A DNA stretch of 64,000 bases from Rhodospirillum rubrum ATCC 11170 (lineage in GTDB: Bacteria > Pseudomonadota > Alphaproteobacteria > Rhodospirillales > Rhodospirillaceae): NCBI RefSeq assembly GCF_000013085.1, contig NC_007643.1, forward strand, positions 2,527,001 to 2,591,000, given 5' to 3'. The notes below the pieces were generated by a model that was not told the origin of the DNA, made no database searches, and was given only the letters and a program-made list of their open reading frames with translations. Made by a program: the position numbers and the translations under genes. Shown here piece by piece: positions 17,041-25,283 of the stretch. Within the stretch, counting starts at the first letter, position 1. Each line of letters opens with the position of its first letter.

Positions 17041-17074
17041 CAAATCGCGCAAACCCCGACAGAAGACATCCCCC
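17041..17074 (+). repeat. 34-bp direct repeat, right copy (island boundary)
   Basis: Matches 13661-13694 at 33 of 34 positions in the same orientation. It lies 22 bp outside the IS256-type element and 41 bp beyond the end of the acyl-CoA synthetase gene, and closes the island. Confidence 0.8.
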
Positions 17075-17115
17075 CTGGGGCGTTTGGGGGGACCGCCTTG
17101 CCGCCGGAAAGACCC

Positions 17116-18933
17116 TTAGGCGCCGCTATAAAGCCCGGCGATCAGCGCGCCATAGCGGTCGCGCAGAACGTGGCGCCGGGCCTTCATCGAATGGGTGAGC
17201 TGGTCGTTCTCGACGCTCATCGGCTCGGGGAGGAGGGCGAATTTGCGGATTTTTTCCACCGTTCCCAGCTTGGCATTGGCCCGCTCGACCGCCTTGCCGA
17301 TGGCTTGGCGCAGATCGGCGTCCTCATAGACCAGGGCCAGATCGGCCGGTTTGCCGGTCTCCTTCGACCACCGCGCCAGAAACTCCTTTTCGGGCACGAT
17401 CAGGGCGACCAGATGGGGCATGCGGTCGCCAAAGACGACGCCGACGCCGATCTCGGGCTCCAGCCCCAGGATCCCTTCCACGCGCTGGGGCGAGATATTG
17501 TGGCCGCCCGAATTGACGATCAGGTCCTTCTTGCGGTCGGTGATCTGGATGAAGCCGTCCTCGTCAAGGGTGCCAACGTCGCCCGTATGCAGCCAGCCGT
17601 CGGGATCGAGCACGGCCCGGGTGCTTTCCGGGTCGTTCCAATAGCCATCCATGACCAGCGGACCCTTGACCAGGATCTCGCCATCGCTAGCGATGCGGAT
17701 ATCGACCCCATAGAGCGCCGGCCCCACGGTGTTCATCTTGACCTTCTTGGGCATGTTGCACGACACCACCGGCGCCGTCTCGGTCAGGCCGTAGCCCTGA
17801 AGCACCGGAATGCCCAGGGCGCGGAAGAAATAGCCGACATCGGGGTTGAGCGGCCCGCCGCCCGAGATCATCGCCTTCAGCCGGCCGCCGAAGCGCGCCT
17901 TGACCGCATGGCGCACCAGCTTATCAAGCGCGGCGTCGGTCAGCTTGTCCTTGACGCCAAGGCTGGCGGGATCGTCCATGCGGCGACGGCCAAGATCGAC
18001 GGCCTCGCGGAACATCTTTTCCTTCAGGCCGCCTTCCTTCTCGACGGCGCGCAGGATGCGCGCCCGCATCATTTCGTAAAGCCTTGGCACCGCCGTCATG
18101 ATCGTCGGCTTGGCTTCAACCATATTGGCCGCCAGGGTCTCGGCCCCTTCGGCGAAATAGACCTGGGCGCCCAGCGAGATCGGGAAGAACAGCCCGGTGG
18201 TGTGCTCATAGGAATGGCAGAGCGGCAGGAAGGACAGGAAAACCTCTTCCTCCAGGCCGATGGTCTCCAGCAGTTTGAAGGCGCCGTGGCAATTATGCAG
18301 GATCGAGCGGTGGGCCAGCATCACCCCCTTGGGCGTGCCGCCGGTTCCCGAGGTATGGATGATCGAGGCCAAATCATCGGTCTGGATGCGATGGACGACG
18401 GCGGGGACACCGCGCCCCTCGCCTTCGGCCATCATGGCGTTCCAGGCGAGAACGGTCAGCCCCGCGGGCACGACGACGGCGTCGTCGAAATCCATCATCA
18501 CCACCAGCGGCCGCCGTTTGGCCCGCGCGGCGGCGCGCAGGAAGCGCTCGGCGACCAGCGGCGTCGAGACGATCGCCATCGCCGCCTCGACATTGTCGAG
18601 CACATGCAGATGGTCGGCTTCCGTATGGGTGGCATAGGCCGGAACCGGGATGGCGCCCGCCGCCAGAATGGCCAGATCGGCGATCGTCCAGTCCGGGCGG
18701 TTCTCCGAGGCCAGAACGACGCGATCGCCGGGGGCGAGGCCCTGGTCGATCATCGCATTGGCGAGAGCGATCACCTGATCGTGGACCGAGGCCCAGCTCC
18801 ACGGCGCATAACCCCCCTCGCTTTTGGACCACAGGAATGGTCGCTCGCCAAACCGCTCGGCTTGGGCCAGGAACATCGCAAGCAGGTTGCCGCAGGTTTC
18901 GTAGTTTACCGCCGGATACCGATATTCGGACAC
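17116..18933 (-). CDS. AMP-forming long-chain acyl-CoA synthetase family protein
   Basis: ANL-superfamily enzyme that activates a carboxylic (probably fatty) acid to acyl-AMP and then acyl-CoA. The 605-residue protein has the phosphate-binding motif HTSGTGGTPKGVML, the adenine motif GYGLTETAPVVS, the hinge region LHTGDVGTLDEDGFIQITDR and KKDLIVNSGGHNISP. That set resembles FadD15-type synthetases. I chose the GTG at 18933 because GGAGGAA lies 8 nt upstream; a longer frame to 19089 would overlap the divergent pepF gene. The AMP-CoA domain is complete apart from the short tail usual for this subgroup. It is divergent from pepF, whose start is 147 bp away. Chain-length preference cannot be read from the sequence. 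Confidence 0.9.
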   Translation of the reverse strand: MSEYRYPAVNYETCGNLLAMFLAQAERFGERPFLWSKSEGGYAPWSWASVHDQVIALANAMIDQGLAPGDRVVLASENRPDWTIADLAILAAGAIPVPAYATHTEADHLHVLDNVEAAMAIVSTPLVAERFLRAAARAKRRPLVVMMDFDDAVVVPAGLTVLAWNAMMAEGEGRGVPAVVHRIQTDDLASIIHTSGTGGTPKGVMLAHRSILHNCHGAFKLLETIGLEEEVFLSFLPLCHSYEHTTGLFFPISLGAQVYFAEGAETLAANMVEAKPTIMTAVPRLYEMMRARILRAVEKEGGLKEKMFREAVDLGRRRMDDPASLGVKDKLTDAALDKLVRHAVKARFGGRLKAMISGGGPLNPDVGYFFRALGIPVLQGYGLTETAPVVSCNMPKKVKMNTVGPALYGVDIRIASDGEILVKGPLVMDGYWNDPESTRAVLDPDGWLHTGDVGTLDEDGFIQITDRKKDLIVNSGGHNISPQRVEGILGLEPEIGVGVVFGDRMPHLVALIVPEKEFLARWSKETGKPADLALVYEDADLRQAIGKAVERANAKLGTVEKIRKFALLPEPMSVENDQLTHSMKARRHVLRDRYGALIAGLYSGA

Positions 18934-19080
18934 TGACTCTCTTCCTCCCCGATCCGCCGATGTGGCCCGGCGGTCTATCACCATAACCTGTCTCTTTTCT
19001 GTTTCCAAACCCCGCCCCATATTGACCGCGTAGGCACCCCACGGGGGGCGCCCTGTGCATAGCCCAAGGAGAGAGTCTTC

Positions 19081-20874
19081 ATGACGCATGTTGCCGCCCA
19101 GGCGAACGCTGTTTCCCCTCTTCCCGTCTGGGACCTCGGCGATCTCTATGATGGTCCCGACTCCGCGGCCCTGAAGACCGATCTTGCCGAAACCGAAAGC
19201 GGGGCCAAGGCCTTCCGCGACACTTACGCCGGCAAGGTCGCCGGGCTTGATGGCGCCGCCCTGGGCGAAGCCATCGTCGCCTTCGAGCGCCTATCCGAGA
19301 CGCTTTATCGCATTCTCAGCTATTCGCAGCTGCTGCAGGCCGGCGATGTGACCGATGTCGCCATCGGTCAGTTCCATCAGGCGATGATGGAAAAAGGCAC
19401 GGCCATCTCGAGTCAGATGTTGTTCTTCACCCTGGAAATAAACCTTATCGACGACGACGCCCTGGCCGAAAAGCTGAAAAATCCGCTGGCCGGGCGTTAT
19501 GCGCCGTGGATTCGCGATTTGCGGGCCTTCCGCAAGCATCAGCTCTCCGATGACATGGAACGCCTGCTCAACGAAAAGGATGTGGCGGGCAGCTCGGCCT
19601 GGATGCGGCTGTTCGACGAAACCGTCGCCCATCTGCGCTTCCCCATCGACAACGAGACCCTGACCTCGACCGAAGCCTTCGATCGCCTGTCCGATCCCCA
19701 GCCCGAGCGCCGCAAGGCCGCCGCCAAGGCCATCGGCGGCGTTCTGGAAGACAATCTGCGGCTGTTTTCGCGTATCACCAATACCCTGGCCAAAGACAAG
19801 CAGATCGATGATTCCTGGCGCGGCTACGCCCATCCGATGGCGGCGCGCAACCTGGGCAATCAGGTGGAAGACGCCGTGGTCGACGCCCTGGTCTCGGCGG
19901 TGCGCGGCAGCTATGGCGACCTCTCGCACCGCTATTACCAGATGAAGGCCAAATGGTTCGGCCGCGACACCTTGGATTATTGGGACCGCAACGCCCCCCT
20001 GCCCGAAGCCGATGACAGCCGCTTCACCTGGGATCAGGCCCGCGACACCGTTCTGGGAGCTTACGGCGCCTTCTCGCCCGAATTGGCGGCGGTGGGCAAG
20101 CGCTTCTTCGACAATCCGTGGATCGACGTGCCCGCCCGCCCGGGCAAGGCCTCGGGCGCCTTCGCCCATCCCACCGTGCCCTCGGCCCATCCTTACCTGC
20201 TGCTCAACTTCATGGGCCGCACCCGCGACGTCATGACCCTGGCCCATGAACTGGGCCATGGCGTTCATCAGGTGCTGGCCGCCCGCCAGGGGCCGCTGTT
20301 GTCGGATACGCCGCTGACCCTGGCCGAGACGGCCTCGGTCTTTGGCGAGATGCTGACCTTCCGCGCCATGCTCGATTCCGCCGGCGACGCCAAGCGTCGG
20401 CGCATCATGCTGGCGAGCAAGGTCGAGGACATGATCAACACGGTGGTCCGCCAGATCGCCTTCCACACCTTCGAGCACAAAGTGCATAGCGAGCGCCTGC
20501 AAGGCGAGCTGTCCCCCGATCGCCTGTGCGAGATCTGGATGGAGGTGCAGACCGAAAGTCTCGGTCCGGCCTTCCGTTTCGATGCCGAGTACCGCACCTA
20601 TTGGACCTATATCCCCCATTTCATCCACTCGCCGTTCTATGTCTACGCCTATGCCTTCGGCGACTGTCTGGTGAACTCGCTTTATGCGGTCTATCAGGAG
20701 GGGAGCGTTCCCGACTTCCAGGCGAAATACCTGGATATGCTGGGCGCGGGGGGAACGCTGCGCCACAAGGAGCTTCTCGCCCCCTTCGGGCTCGACGCCT
20801 CCAACCCGGATTTCTGGAAGCGCGGGCTTGGGGTGTTGAAGGGCTTCATTGACGAACTGGAAGAGGTGGCGTGA
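19081..20874 (+). CDS. pepF: Oligoendopeptidase F (M3 family zinc metallopeptidase)
   Basis: Cytoplasmic peptidase that degrades short peptides. The 597-residue chain has the PepF N-terminal domain, then the M3 catalytic domain with the zinc motif LAHELGHGVHQ (His389, Glu390, His393) and the third ligand in the following ETASVFGEMLTF segment. The N-terminus looks like the clade-3 PepF seen in proteobacteria (VWDLGDLYDGPDS). AAGGAGAG upstream fixes the ATG at 19081. It is followed by repeat copy A and then the ABC1-family gene, with no overlap. Confidence 0.93.
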   Translation: MTHVAAQANAVSPLPVWDLGDLYDGPDSAALKTDLAETESGAKAFRDTYAGKVAGLDGAALGEAIVAFERLSETLYRILSYSQLLQAGDVTDVAIGQFHQAMMEKGTAISSQMLFFTLEINLIDDDALAEKLKNPLAGRYAPWIRDLRAFRKHQLSDDMERLLNEKDVAGSSAWMRLFDETVAHLRFPIDNETLTSTEAFDRLSDPQPERRKAAAKAIGGVLEDNLRLFSRITNTLAKDKQIDDSWRGYAHPMAARNLGNQVEDAVVDALVSAVRGSYGDLSHRYYQMKAKWFGRDTLDYWDRNAPLPEADDSRFTWDQARDTVLGAYGAFSPELAAVGKRFFDNPWIDVPARPGKASGAFAHPTVPSAHPYLLLNFMGRTRDVMTLAHELGHGVHQVLAARQGPLLSDTPLTLAETASVFGEMLTFRAMLDSAGDAKRRRIMLASKVEDMINTVVRQIAFHTFEHKVHSERLQGELSPDRLCEIWMEVQTESLGPAFRFDAEYRTYWTYIPHFIHSPFYVYAYAFGDCLVNSLYAVYQEGSVPDFQAKYLDMLGAGGTLRHKELLAPFGLDASNPDFWKRGLGVLKGFIDELEEVA

Positions 20875-20886
20875 GCCCCCTCCCTA

Positions 20887-20990
20887 AAGCAAATCCCCGA
20901 GCGATCTGGACCAGATCGCGACGACGATTTGCTTCGATATCAGCATTGTAGAGCGGTGTCCGAAGACTAGGTTTCACACATACCGCTCTA
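20887..20990 (+). repeat. Two-hairpin dispersed repeat, copy A
   Basis: A ~104-bp intergenic element. Hairpin 1 has AAGCAAATC (20887-20895) pairing with GATTTGCTT (20926-20934) around the inner dyad GCGATCTGG/CCAGATCGC (20901-20919). Hairpin 2 has TAGAGCGGT (20949-20957) pairing with ACCGCTCTA (20982-20990). Related copies lie at 25181, 25820 (half) and 37544. Confidence 0.75.
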
Positions 20991-21036
20991 AAGGCGGTGG
21001 CATCAGCCACCGCCTTGGCCGTAACGGGATGACCCT

Positions 21037-22395
21037 ATGACCGAAAGCAATTCCCTTGGTGGGCGGTTTCGCCGCTATGCCCGCGTCTCCACCGCGATGG
21101 GCGGCATCGCCGCCCGGGCGGCCGGCGAGAAATACCTGGGTTTCAAGGGCGATCGGGCGCGCATGGCCTCGGATCTGCGCGAGGCCCTGGGCGGACTGAA
21201 GGGCCCCTTGATGAAGGTGGCGCAGATCATGTCCACCATCCCCGACGCCCTGCCCCAGGAATTCACCGCCGAGCTGACCCAGCTTCAGGCCGATGCGCCA
21301 CGCATGGGCTGGCCCTTCGTCAAACGGCGGATGACCGCCGAACTGGGTCCCAACTGGCTGGGCCGCTTCGCCTCCTTCGATCACGACGCGGTCGCCGCCG
21401 CCTCGCTTGGCCAAGTCCACCGCGCCATCCACCTCGATGGCCGGGCTTTGGCCTGCAAGCTGCAATATCCCGATATGGACTCGACCGTCGAGGCCGACCT
21501 CAGCCAGCTCAAGATCATCATCGGCCTCTATCGGCGCTATGACGGCGCCATCGACCCGACCGAGATCCACGCCGAGATCACCGAGCGGCTGCGCGAGGAA
21601 CTCGATTACGCCCGCGAAGCCCGCAACATGCGGCTTTATCGCCATATGCTGCGCGACGAGGCCGGCGTTCATGTTCCCGAACCGATCGCCGATCTGTCGA
21701 CGAAGCGGCTTTTGACCATGACTTGGCTGCAGGGCGAACGCCTGCTGACCTTCATCAATCACAGCCCGGAAGAGCGCAACCACCTCGCCTATAATATGTT
21801 CCGCGCCTGGTATGTGCCCTTCTATGACTACGGCGTCATCCATGGCGACCCGCATCTGGGCAATTACACGGTGCGCGAAGACTTCTCGGTGAACCTGCTC
21901 GATTTCGGCACCATCCGCGTCTTCCGCCCGGTCTTCGTCCAAGGGGTGATCGATCTTTATATCGCCCTGCGCGACAACGATCAGGAACGCGCCGTACACG
22001 CTTATGATTGCTGGGGATTTCGCGATCTGTCCAAGGACACGATCGCCGTCCTCAACCAATGGGCCAAGTTCATCTATGGCCCGCTTCTGGAAGACCGGGT
22101 GCGCAATATCCAGGAAGATCTGCCGATGGGCGGCAATCAGGGCCGACAGGTCGCCGAAAAGGTCCACCAGGATCTCAAGGCGATCGGCGGCGTCACCCCG
22201 CCGCGCGAATTCGTGCTGATGGACCGGGCGGCCATCGGTCTGGGCAGCGTCTTCTGGCATCTGAAAGCCGAGATCAACTGGTTCCAGATGTTCCACGAGC
22301 TGATCGACAATTTCGATGTCGACGCCCTGGCCCGCCGCCAGACCGAAGCCCTGACCGGCGTCGGCCTCGTGCCCAGTGACCTGGGCGTGGGCTGA
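21037..22395 (+). CDS. ABC1/UbiB (AarF) atypical kinase-family protein
   Basis: Member of the ABC1/ADCK family linked to ubiquinone biosynthesis and lipid handling. The 452-residue protein shows the family marks: LKGPLMKVAQIMST (the KxGQ-type segment, here KVAQ), AAASLGQVHRA (Ala-rich loop), the YADLSQLK-like helix, HGDPHLGNY (catalytic loop) and LLDFGTIR (metal-binding DFG). It lacks the C-terminal membrane helices of classical UbiB, so it is closer to the soluble ABC1 paralogues; a direct role in ubiquinone synthesis is not certain. It is followed 30 bp later by a MaoC-type gene in the same direction. Confidence 0.88.
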   Translation: MTESNSLGGRFRRYARVSTAMGGIAARAAGEKYLGFKGDRARMASDLREALGGLKGPLMKVAQIMSTIPDALPQEFTAELTQLQADAPRMGWPFVKRRMTAELGPNWLGRFASFDHDAVAAASLGQVHRAIHLDGRALACKLQYPDMDSTVEADLSQLKIIIGLYRRYDGAIDPTEIHAEITERLREELDYAREARNMRLYRHMLRDEAGVHVPEPIADLSTKRLLTMTWLQGERLLTFINHSPEERNHLAYNMFRAWYVPFYDYGVIHGDPHLGNYTVREDFSVNLLDFGTIRVFRPVFVQGVIDLYIALRDNDQERAVHAYDCWGFRDLSKDTIAVLNQWAKFIYGPLLEDRVRNIQEDLPMGGNQGRQVAEKVHQDLKAIGGVTPPREFVLMDRAAIGLGSVFWHLKAEINWFQMFHELIDNFDVDALARRQTEALTGVGLVPSDLGVG

Positions 22396-22425
22396 CCTTT
22401 TTTCATCCCGGGGGAGCCACGCTTG

Positions 22426-22905
22426 ATGACCGCAGAGACGCAGCAGCAGACCCCGCTCCCCCGGGCCGGGCTTTTTCTTGAAGACCTTGCGGTGGGCGAT
22501 CGCTTCGACAGCGCTCGCCACCGGGTCGAGGCGGCGGCGATCAAGGCCTTCGCCGGCGAATTCGACCCCCAACCCTTTCATCTCGACGAGGAGGCGGCGC
22601 GCCACAGCCTGTTTGGCGGTCTGGCGGCCAGCGGCTGGCACACCGCCGCCATCACCATGCGCCTGCTTGTCACCAGCGGCCTGCCGCTGGCCCAGGGCAT
22701 CATCGGCGCCGGGACCGAGCTTAGCTGGCCCAATCCGACGCGACCGGGCGATGAGCTTCACGTTGAAACCACCGTGCTGGCCATCACCCCGTCGAAGTCC
22801 CGCCCCGACCGCGCCATCGTCACCTGCCAAAGCGACACCCTCAACCAGCGCGGCGAGGTGGTCCAGCGCTCGACGGCCAAGGTGGTGGTCTTCCGCCGGC
22901 CTTAG
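22426..22905 (+). CDS. MaoC-family (hot-dog fold) dehydratase
   Basis: A 159-residue single hot-dog domain. The segment FAGEFDPQPFHLDEEAARHS, followed by GGLAASGWHTAA, holds the catalytic Asp/His pair of R-specific enoyl-CoA hydratases. The enzyme would hydrate a trans-2-enoyl-CoA or act on a related thioester; the substrate is unknown. GGGGGAG precedes the ATG at 22426, better than a TTG one codon earlier. It is probably co-transcribed with the ABC1-family gene. A 15-bp stem-loop begins at the stop codon. Confidence 0.85.
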   Translation: MTAETQQQTPLPRAGLFLEDLAVGDRFDSARHRVEAAAIKAFAGEFDPQPFHLDEEAARHSLFGGLAASGWHTAAITMRLLVTSGLPLAQGIIGAGTELSWPNPTRPGDELHVETTVLAITPSKSRPDRAIVTCQSDTLNQRGEVVQRSTAKVVVFRRP

Positions 22906-23003
22906 GGTCTGTCCGCTTGATGCTGAAGCGGACAGACCCTGGATCCCTTTGTTTGAGTTTGTCTTTTCGGGAAAAGCGGTGCCCACTTTTCCCTGACAAA
23001 CTC
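22904..23003 (+). repeat. Stem-loop plus nested palindrome after the MaoC gene
   Basis: A perfect 15-bp stem (22904-22918 with 22926-22940) starts in the stop codon and may act as a terminator, though no T-run follows. It is followed by a nested palindrome: GAGTTTGTC (22955-22963) pairs with GACAAACTC (22995-23003) around GGGAAAAG/CTTTTCCC (22970-22977/22986-22993). The inner part, with CGGTGCCCACTTTTCC, resembles extragenic palindromes common in alphaproteobacteria. Confidence 0.6.
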
Positions 23004-23127
23004 TAGAACGGCGGGCATGAGATCTGCTCCCCGCTTCACTACTCCAAGCTTCCGCCAGCCCTGCCCGACAAGGGGGGGGCTGGCGGACTTCTGTTGGACC
23101 GGAGGGCGCCGGTCTGGGCGTTTTTTT

Positions 23128-23607
23128 TCAGCTTTCGCCGGCGTCGATCTGCGATTGGATGTAGTTCTGCGGGCCAACCTGATCGATCAGGCCGATCTCG
23201 GTTTCCAGATAGTCGATGTGTTCTTCGGTATCTTCGAGGATCTCATCGAGAATTTGGCGGGAGACGAAATCCTGGGCCGCTTCGGCCTCGGCCACGCCCT
23301 CGACCAGGGTGTCGCGCGCCGCCAGTTCCAAGGCCAGATCGTTTTCCAGCACCTCGCGCACGGTTTCGCCGATGCGCAGCTTGCCCAGGTCTTGCAGATT
23401 GGGCAGGCCTTCCAGGAACAACACCCGTTTGATCAGCTTGTCGGCATGCTCCATCTCTTCGATGGATTCCTTGAATTCGCGCTTGCCAAGCCGGGTAAGC
23501 CCCCAGTTCTGCAGCATGCGGGCATGCAGGAAATACTGGTTGATCGCGGTGAGTTCGTTTTTCAAAACGCCGTTCAGGCGTTTGATGATCGCGGGATCAC
23601 CCTTCAT
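23128..23607 (-). CDS. bfr: Bacterioferritin
   Basis: Forms the 24-subunit iron-storage shell that oxidises and stores iron. The 159-residue sequence aligns without gaps to E. coli Bfr from the MKGD start. Haem ligand Met52 and ferroxidase ligands Glu18, Glu51, His54, Glu94 and His130 are present. The bridging ligand Glu127 appears as Thr (DTEEH), so the di-iron site may be altered; this would suit a haem-type subunit of a mixed shell. AAAGGGG upstream supports ATG 23607 over an in-frame ATG eight codons earlier. It lies downstream of bfd in the same direction with a 165-bp gap. Confidence 0.94.
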   Translation of the reverse strand: MKGDPAIIKRLNGVLKNELTAINQYFLHARMLQNWGLTRLGKREFKESIEEMEHADKLIKRVLFLEGLPNLQDLGKLRIGETVREVLENDLALELAARDTLVEGVAEAEAAQDFVSRQILDEILEDTEEHIDYLETEIGLIDQVGPQNYIQSQIDAGES

Positions 23608-23772
23608 CGATGTCGTCCCCTTTGGGCGCACGGGGCATCACGAGGGGGCCGCAGCCCGCGCGCCGGTTATCCGTAAGGGACGCATGGATCGCATCCCCCG
23701 GGTCTAGGGGACATATAGGCAAGCGGAGCGAAGGGTTTAAGGGAGGGCGGCGTTTATGGCGCGCGAGGGGGA

Positions 23773-23985
23773 TTATTCCGCCGCCATCAGCAAGGCGCCG
23801 ACATCGGCGGATGATGACGAGGTCTCGCGGGTTTCACGGACCAGGGCTCGCATGCAATCGCCGCATTTGCCGCAGACCGGACGGACGCCGCGGCGGGCGA
23901 ACACCGCGCCGGCGGAGCGGGCCCCGCCCTGCACATCCTCGCGCACGTGACGGTCGGTCAAGGCGTTGCAAATGCAAACATACAT
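23773..23985 (-). CDS. bfd: Bacterioferritin-associated ferredoxin
   Basis: A 70-residue [2Fe-2S] protein that reduces the mineral core of bacterioferritin to release iron. The cluster cysteines are Cys4 and Cys6 (MYVCICNALTD) and Cys38 and Cys41 (PVCGKCGDC), the Bfd/Fer2_BFD pattern. GGGAGA before ATG 23985 fixes the start; the extension to 24024 has no family support. The C-terminus carries a Ser-rich tail (RETSSSSADVG) longer than in E. coli. It is preceded by a promoter with a Fur-like site, so iron repression is expected. Confidence 0.93.
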   Translation of the reverse strand: MYVCICNALTDRHVREDVQGGARSAGAVFARRGVRPVCGKCGDCMRALVRETRETSSSSADVGALLMAAE

Positions 23986-24024
23986 GGAGAAGTCTCCCGC
24001 CGGTTCCAGATTAAAACCACTCAA

Positions 24025-24072
24025 AACCTAGCGACTCCATATTTGCAAGTCAATCGCATTATCGTTCTCATT
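24025..24072 (-). promoter_or_regulatory. bfd promoter with Fur-like operator
   Basis: On the reverse strand TTGACT (24048-24053) and TAGGTT (24025-24030) are 17 bp apart. Overlapping the -35 on its upstream side is GAGAACGATAATGCGATTG (about 24051-24070), which resembles a Fur box (GATAATGATAATCATTATC). Iron-dependent repression of bfd, and perhaps bfr, is inferred. Confidence 0.5.
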
Positions 24073-24172
24073 TTTTCGATCAAAGCGCGTCTTCGGCTTG
24101 GGCTTGACATCGATCGCGCCCGGGTCGACCCTGCGGTCCGTCGGCCCCTCTAAAAGGTCGGCGCCATAGATG

Positions 24173-24330
24173 CTTGTTCTCAGGGCAGGGTGAAACTCCC
24201 GACCGGCGGTAATCCTTCCCTTTCACGGGGGGGACAGCCCGCGAGCGCCCTTTGCCGGTGGTGAAGGGGTCCAGCAGATCCGGTGCGAAGCCGGAGCCGA
24301 CGGTATAGTCCGGATGGAAGAGAACGAGGT
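24173..24330 (+). promoter_or_regulatory. FMN riboswitch (RFN element) upstream of ribB
   Basis: The leader contains the conserved RFN segments: CTCAGGGCAGGGTGAAA, CCGACCGGCGGTAAT, the variable arm near 24235-24260, GTCCAGCAGATCCGGTG, AAGCCGGAGCCGACGGT and TAGTCCGGATGGAAGAGAAC. The 5' CTTGTTCT end pairs with the 3' AGAACGAG end as helix P1. It precedes ribB by about 145 nt. A 7-bp hairpin with a 4-nt loop (24400-24417) further down could be the expression platform, although no U-run follows; translational control is equally possible. Confidence 0.95.
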
Positions 24331-24476
24331 GACATCCCCCTCCCCCGCCCGCGGCGTTCCCGCTTGGTCGGGGGATGGCGCTTTGCTCACACCCTGGAAG
24401 GCGGACTCCTGTCCGCCGCCCGGGGAAGTCCTCTGCCGCCCTGATTCAGGCTCGCCCAGTCTTAAAGGTGAGAACC

Positions 24477-25121
24477 ATGAATCAGATCTTTGCCAATCCC
24501 CTCTCTCTTCCCGGCACCGCCCAGGAGCGGGTTTCCCGCGCCGTTGACAGCCTGCGCCAGGGCCAGGGGGTCATCGTCGTTGACGATGAGGACCGCGAAA
24601 ACGAGGGAGACCTTATTTTCGCCGCCGAAACCCTGACAGCCGAACAGATGAGCCGGATGATCCGCGATGGCTCGGGCATCGTTTGCCTGATCCTGACCGA
24701 CCCCGACCTTGATCGTCTGGCTTTGCCGCCGATGGTCGCCCACAACACCTCGCGCAACGGCACCGGCTTTACCGTCTCGATCGAGGCGCGCGAGGGCGTG
24801 ACCACCGGGGTCTCGGCCGCCGATCGGGTCACCACCATCCGCGCCGCCATCGATCCCGCCAGCACCGCCGATGATCTGGCCCGCCCCGGCCACGTCTTCC
24901 CCTTGCGCGCCCATGCCGATGGCCTGAGCGCGCGCCGGGGCCATACCGAGGCGACCATCGCCCTGATGAGGTTGGCGGGGCTGCGCCCGGCCGGGGTGCT
25001 GTGCGAGGTGATGAACCCCGATGGCACCATGGCCCGCCTGCCGACCCTGATCGGCTATGGCCAAGCCCATGGCCTGCCCATCGTCAGCATCGAGGATCTG
25101 GTCGCCGTCGGCGCCCGCTGA
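24477..25121 (+). CDS. ribB: 3,4-dihydroxy-2-butanone 4-phosphate synthase
   Basis: Converts ribulose 5-phosphate to 3,4-dihydroxy-2-butanone 4-phosphate and formate for riboflavin synthesis. The 214-residue single-domain protein has the acidic metal-binding loop [16 protein letters not shown], the catalytic segment [18 protein letters not shown] and [15 protein letters not shown]. There is no GTP cyclohydrolase II domain, unlike the fused RibBA. AAAGGTGAG lies before ATG 24477; an upstream in-frame ATG would sit just after the riboswitch and is unlikely. FMN represses it through the riboswitch. No other rib genes lie nearby. Confidence 0.95.
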   Translation: MNQIFANPLSLPGTAQERVSRAVDSLRQGQGVIVVDDEDRENEGDLIFAAETLTAEQMSRMIRDGSGIVCLILTDPDLDRLALPPMVAHNTSRNGTGFTVSIEAREGVTTGVSAADRVTTIRAAIDPASTADDLARPGHVFPLRAHADGLSARRGHTEATIALMRLAGLRPAGVLCEVMNPDGTMARLPTLIGYGQAHGLPIVSIEDLVAVGAR

Positions 25122-25180
25122 TCCTTTTGCGGCGGCACCGGGCGGGGCTTGTCGCCAAGCGGCGCCGCCGCCGGTTTTCC

Positions 25181-25283
25181 TAGAGCGGTGAGCGGGGACT
25201 AGATTTCACGCTCACCGCTCTAGGACCTTGATAGTCAAGCAAATCAACGCCGCGCCCTGGTTCAGAGCGCGCGGAATTGGCTT
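25181..25283 (-). repeat. Two-hairpin dispersed repeat, copy C (reverse orientation)
   Basis: Reverse-oriented copy of the family. Hairpin 2 is a perfect 14-bp stem (25181-25194 with 25209-25222). AAGCAAATC at 25237-25245 and the degenerate partner near 25274-25283 are hairpin 1. The element runs to the trmO stop codon and probably also ends the convergent ribB transcript. Confidence 0.7.

Noticed and set aside
16951-18936. 661-codon forward frame through the acyl-CoA synthetase
   Set aside because: Antisense of a protein with complete AMP-binding motifs; starts inside the IS256-type element.
20974-22986. 670-codon reverse frame opposite the ABC1-family gene
   Set aside because: Shadow frame; crosses the MaoC gene and repeat copy A, and its product resembles no protein.
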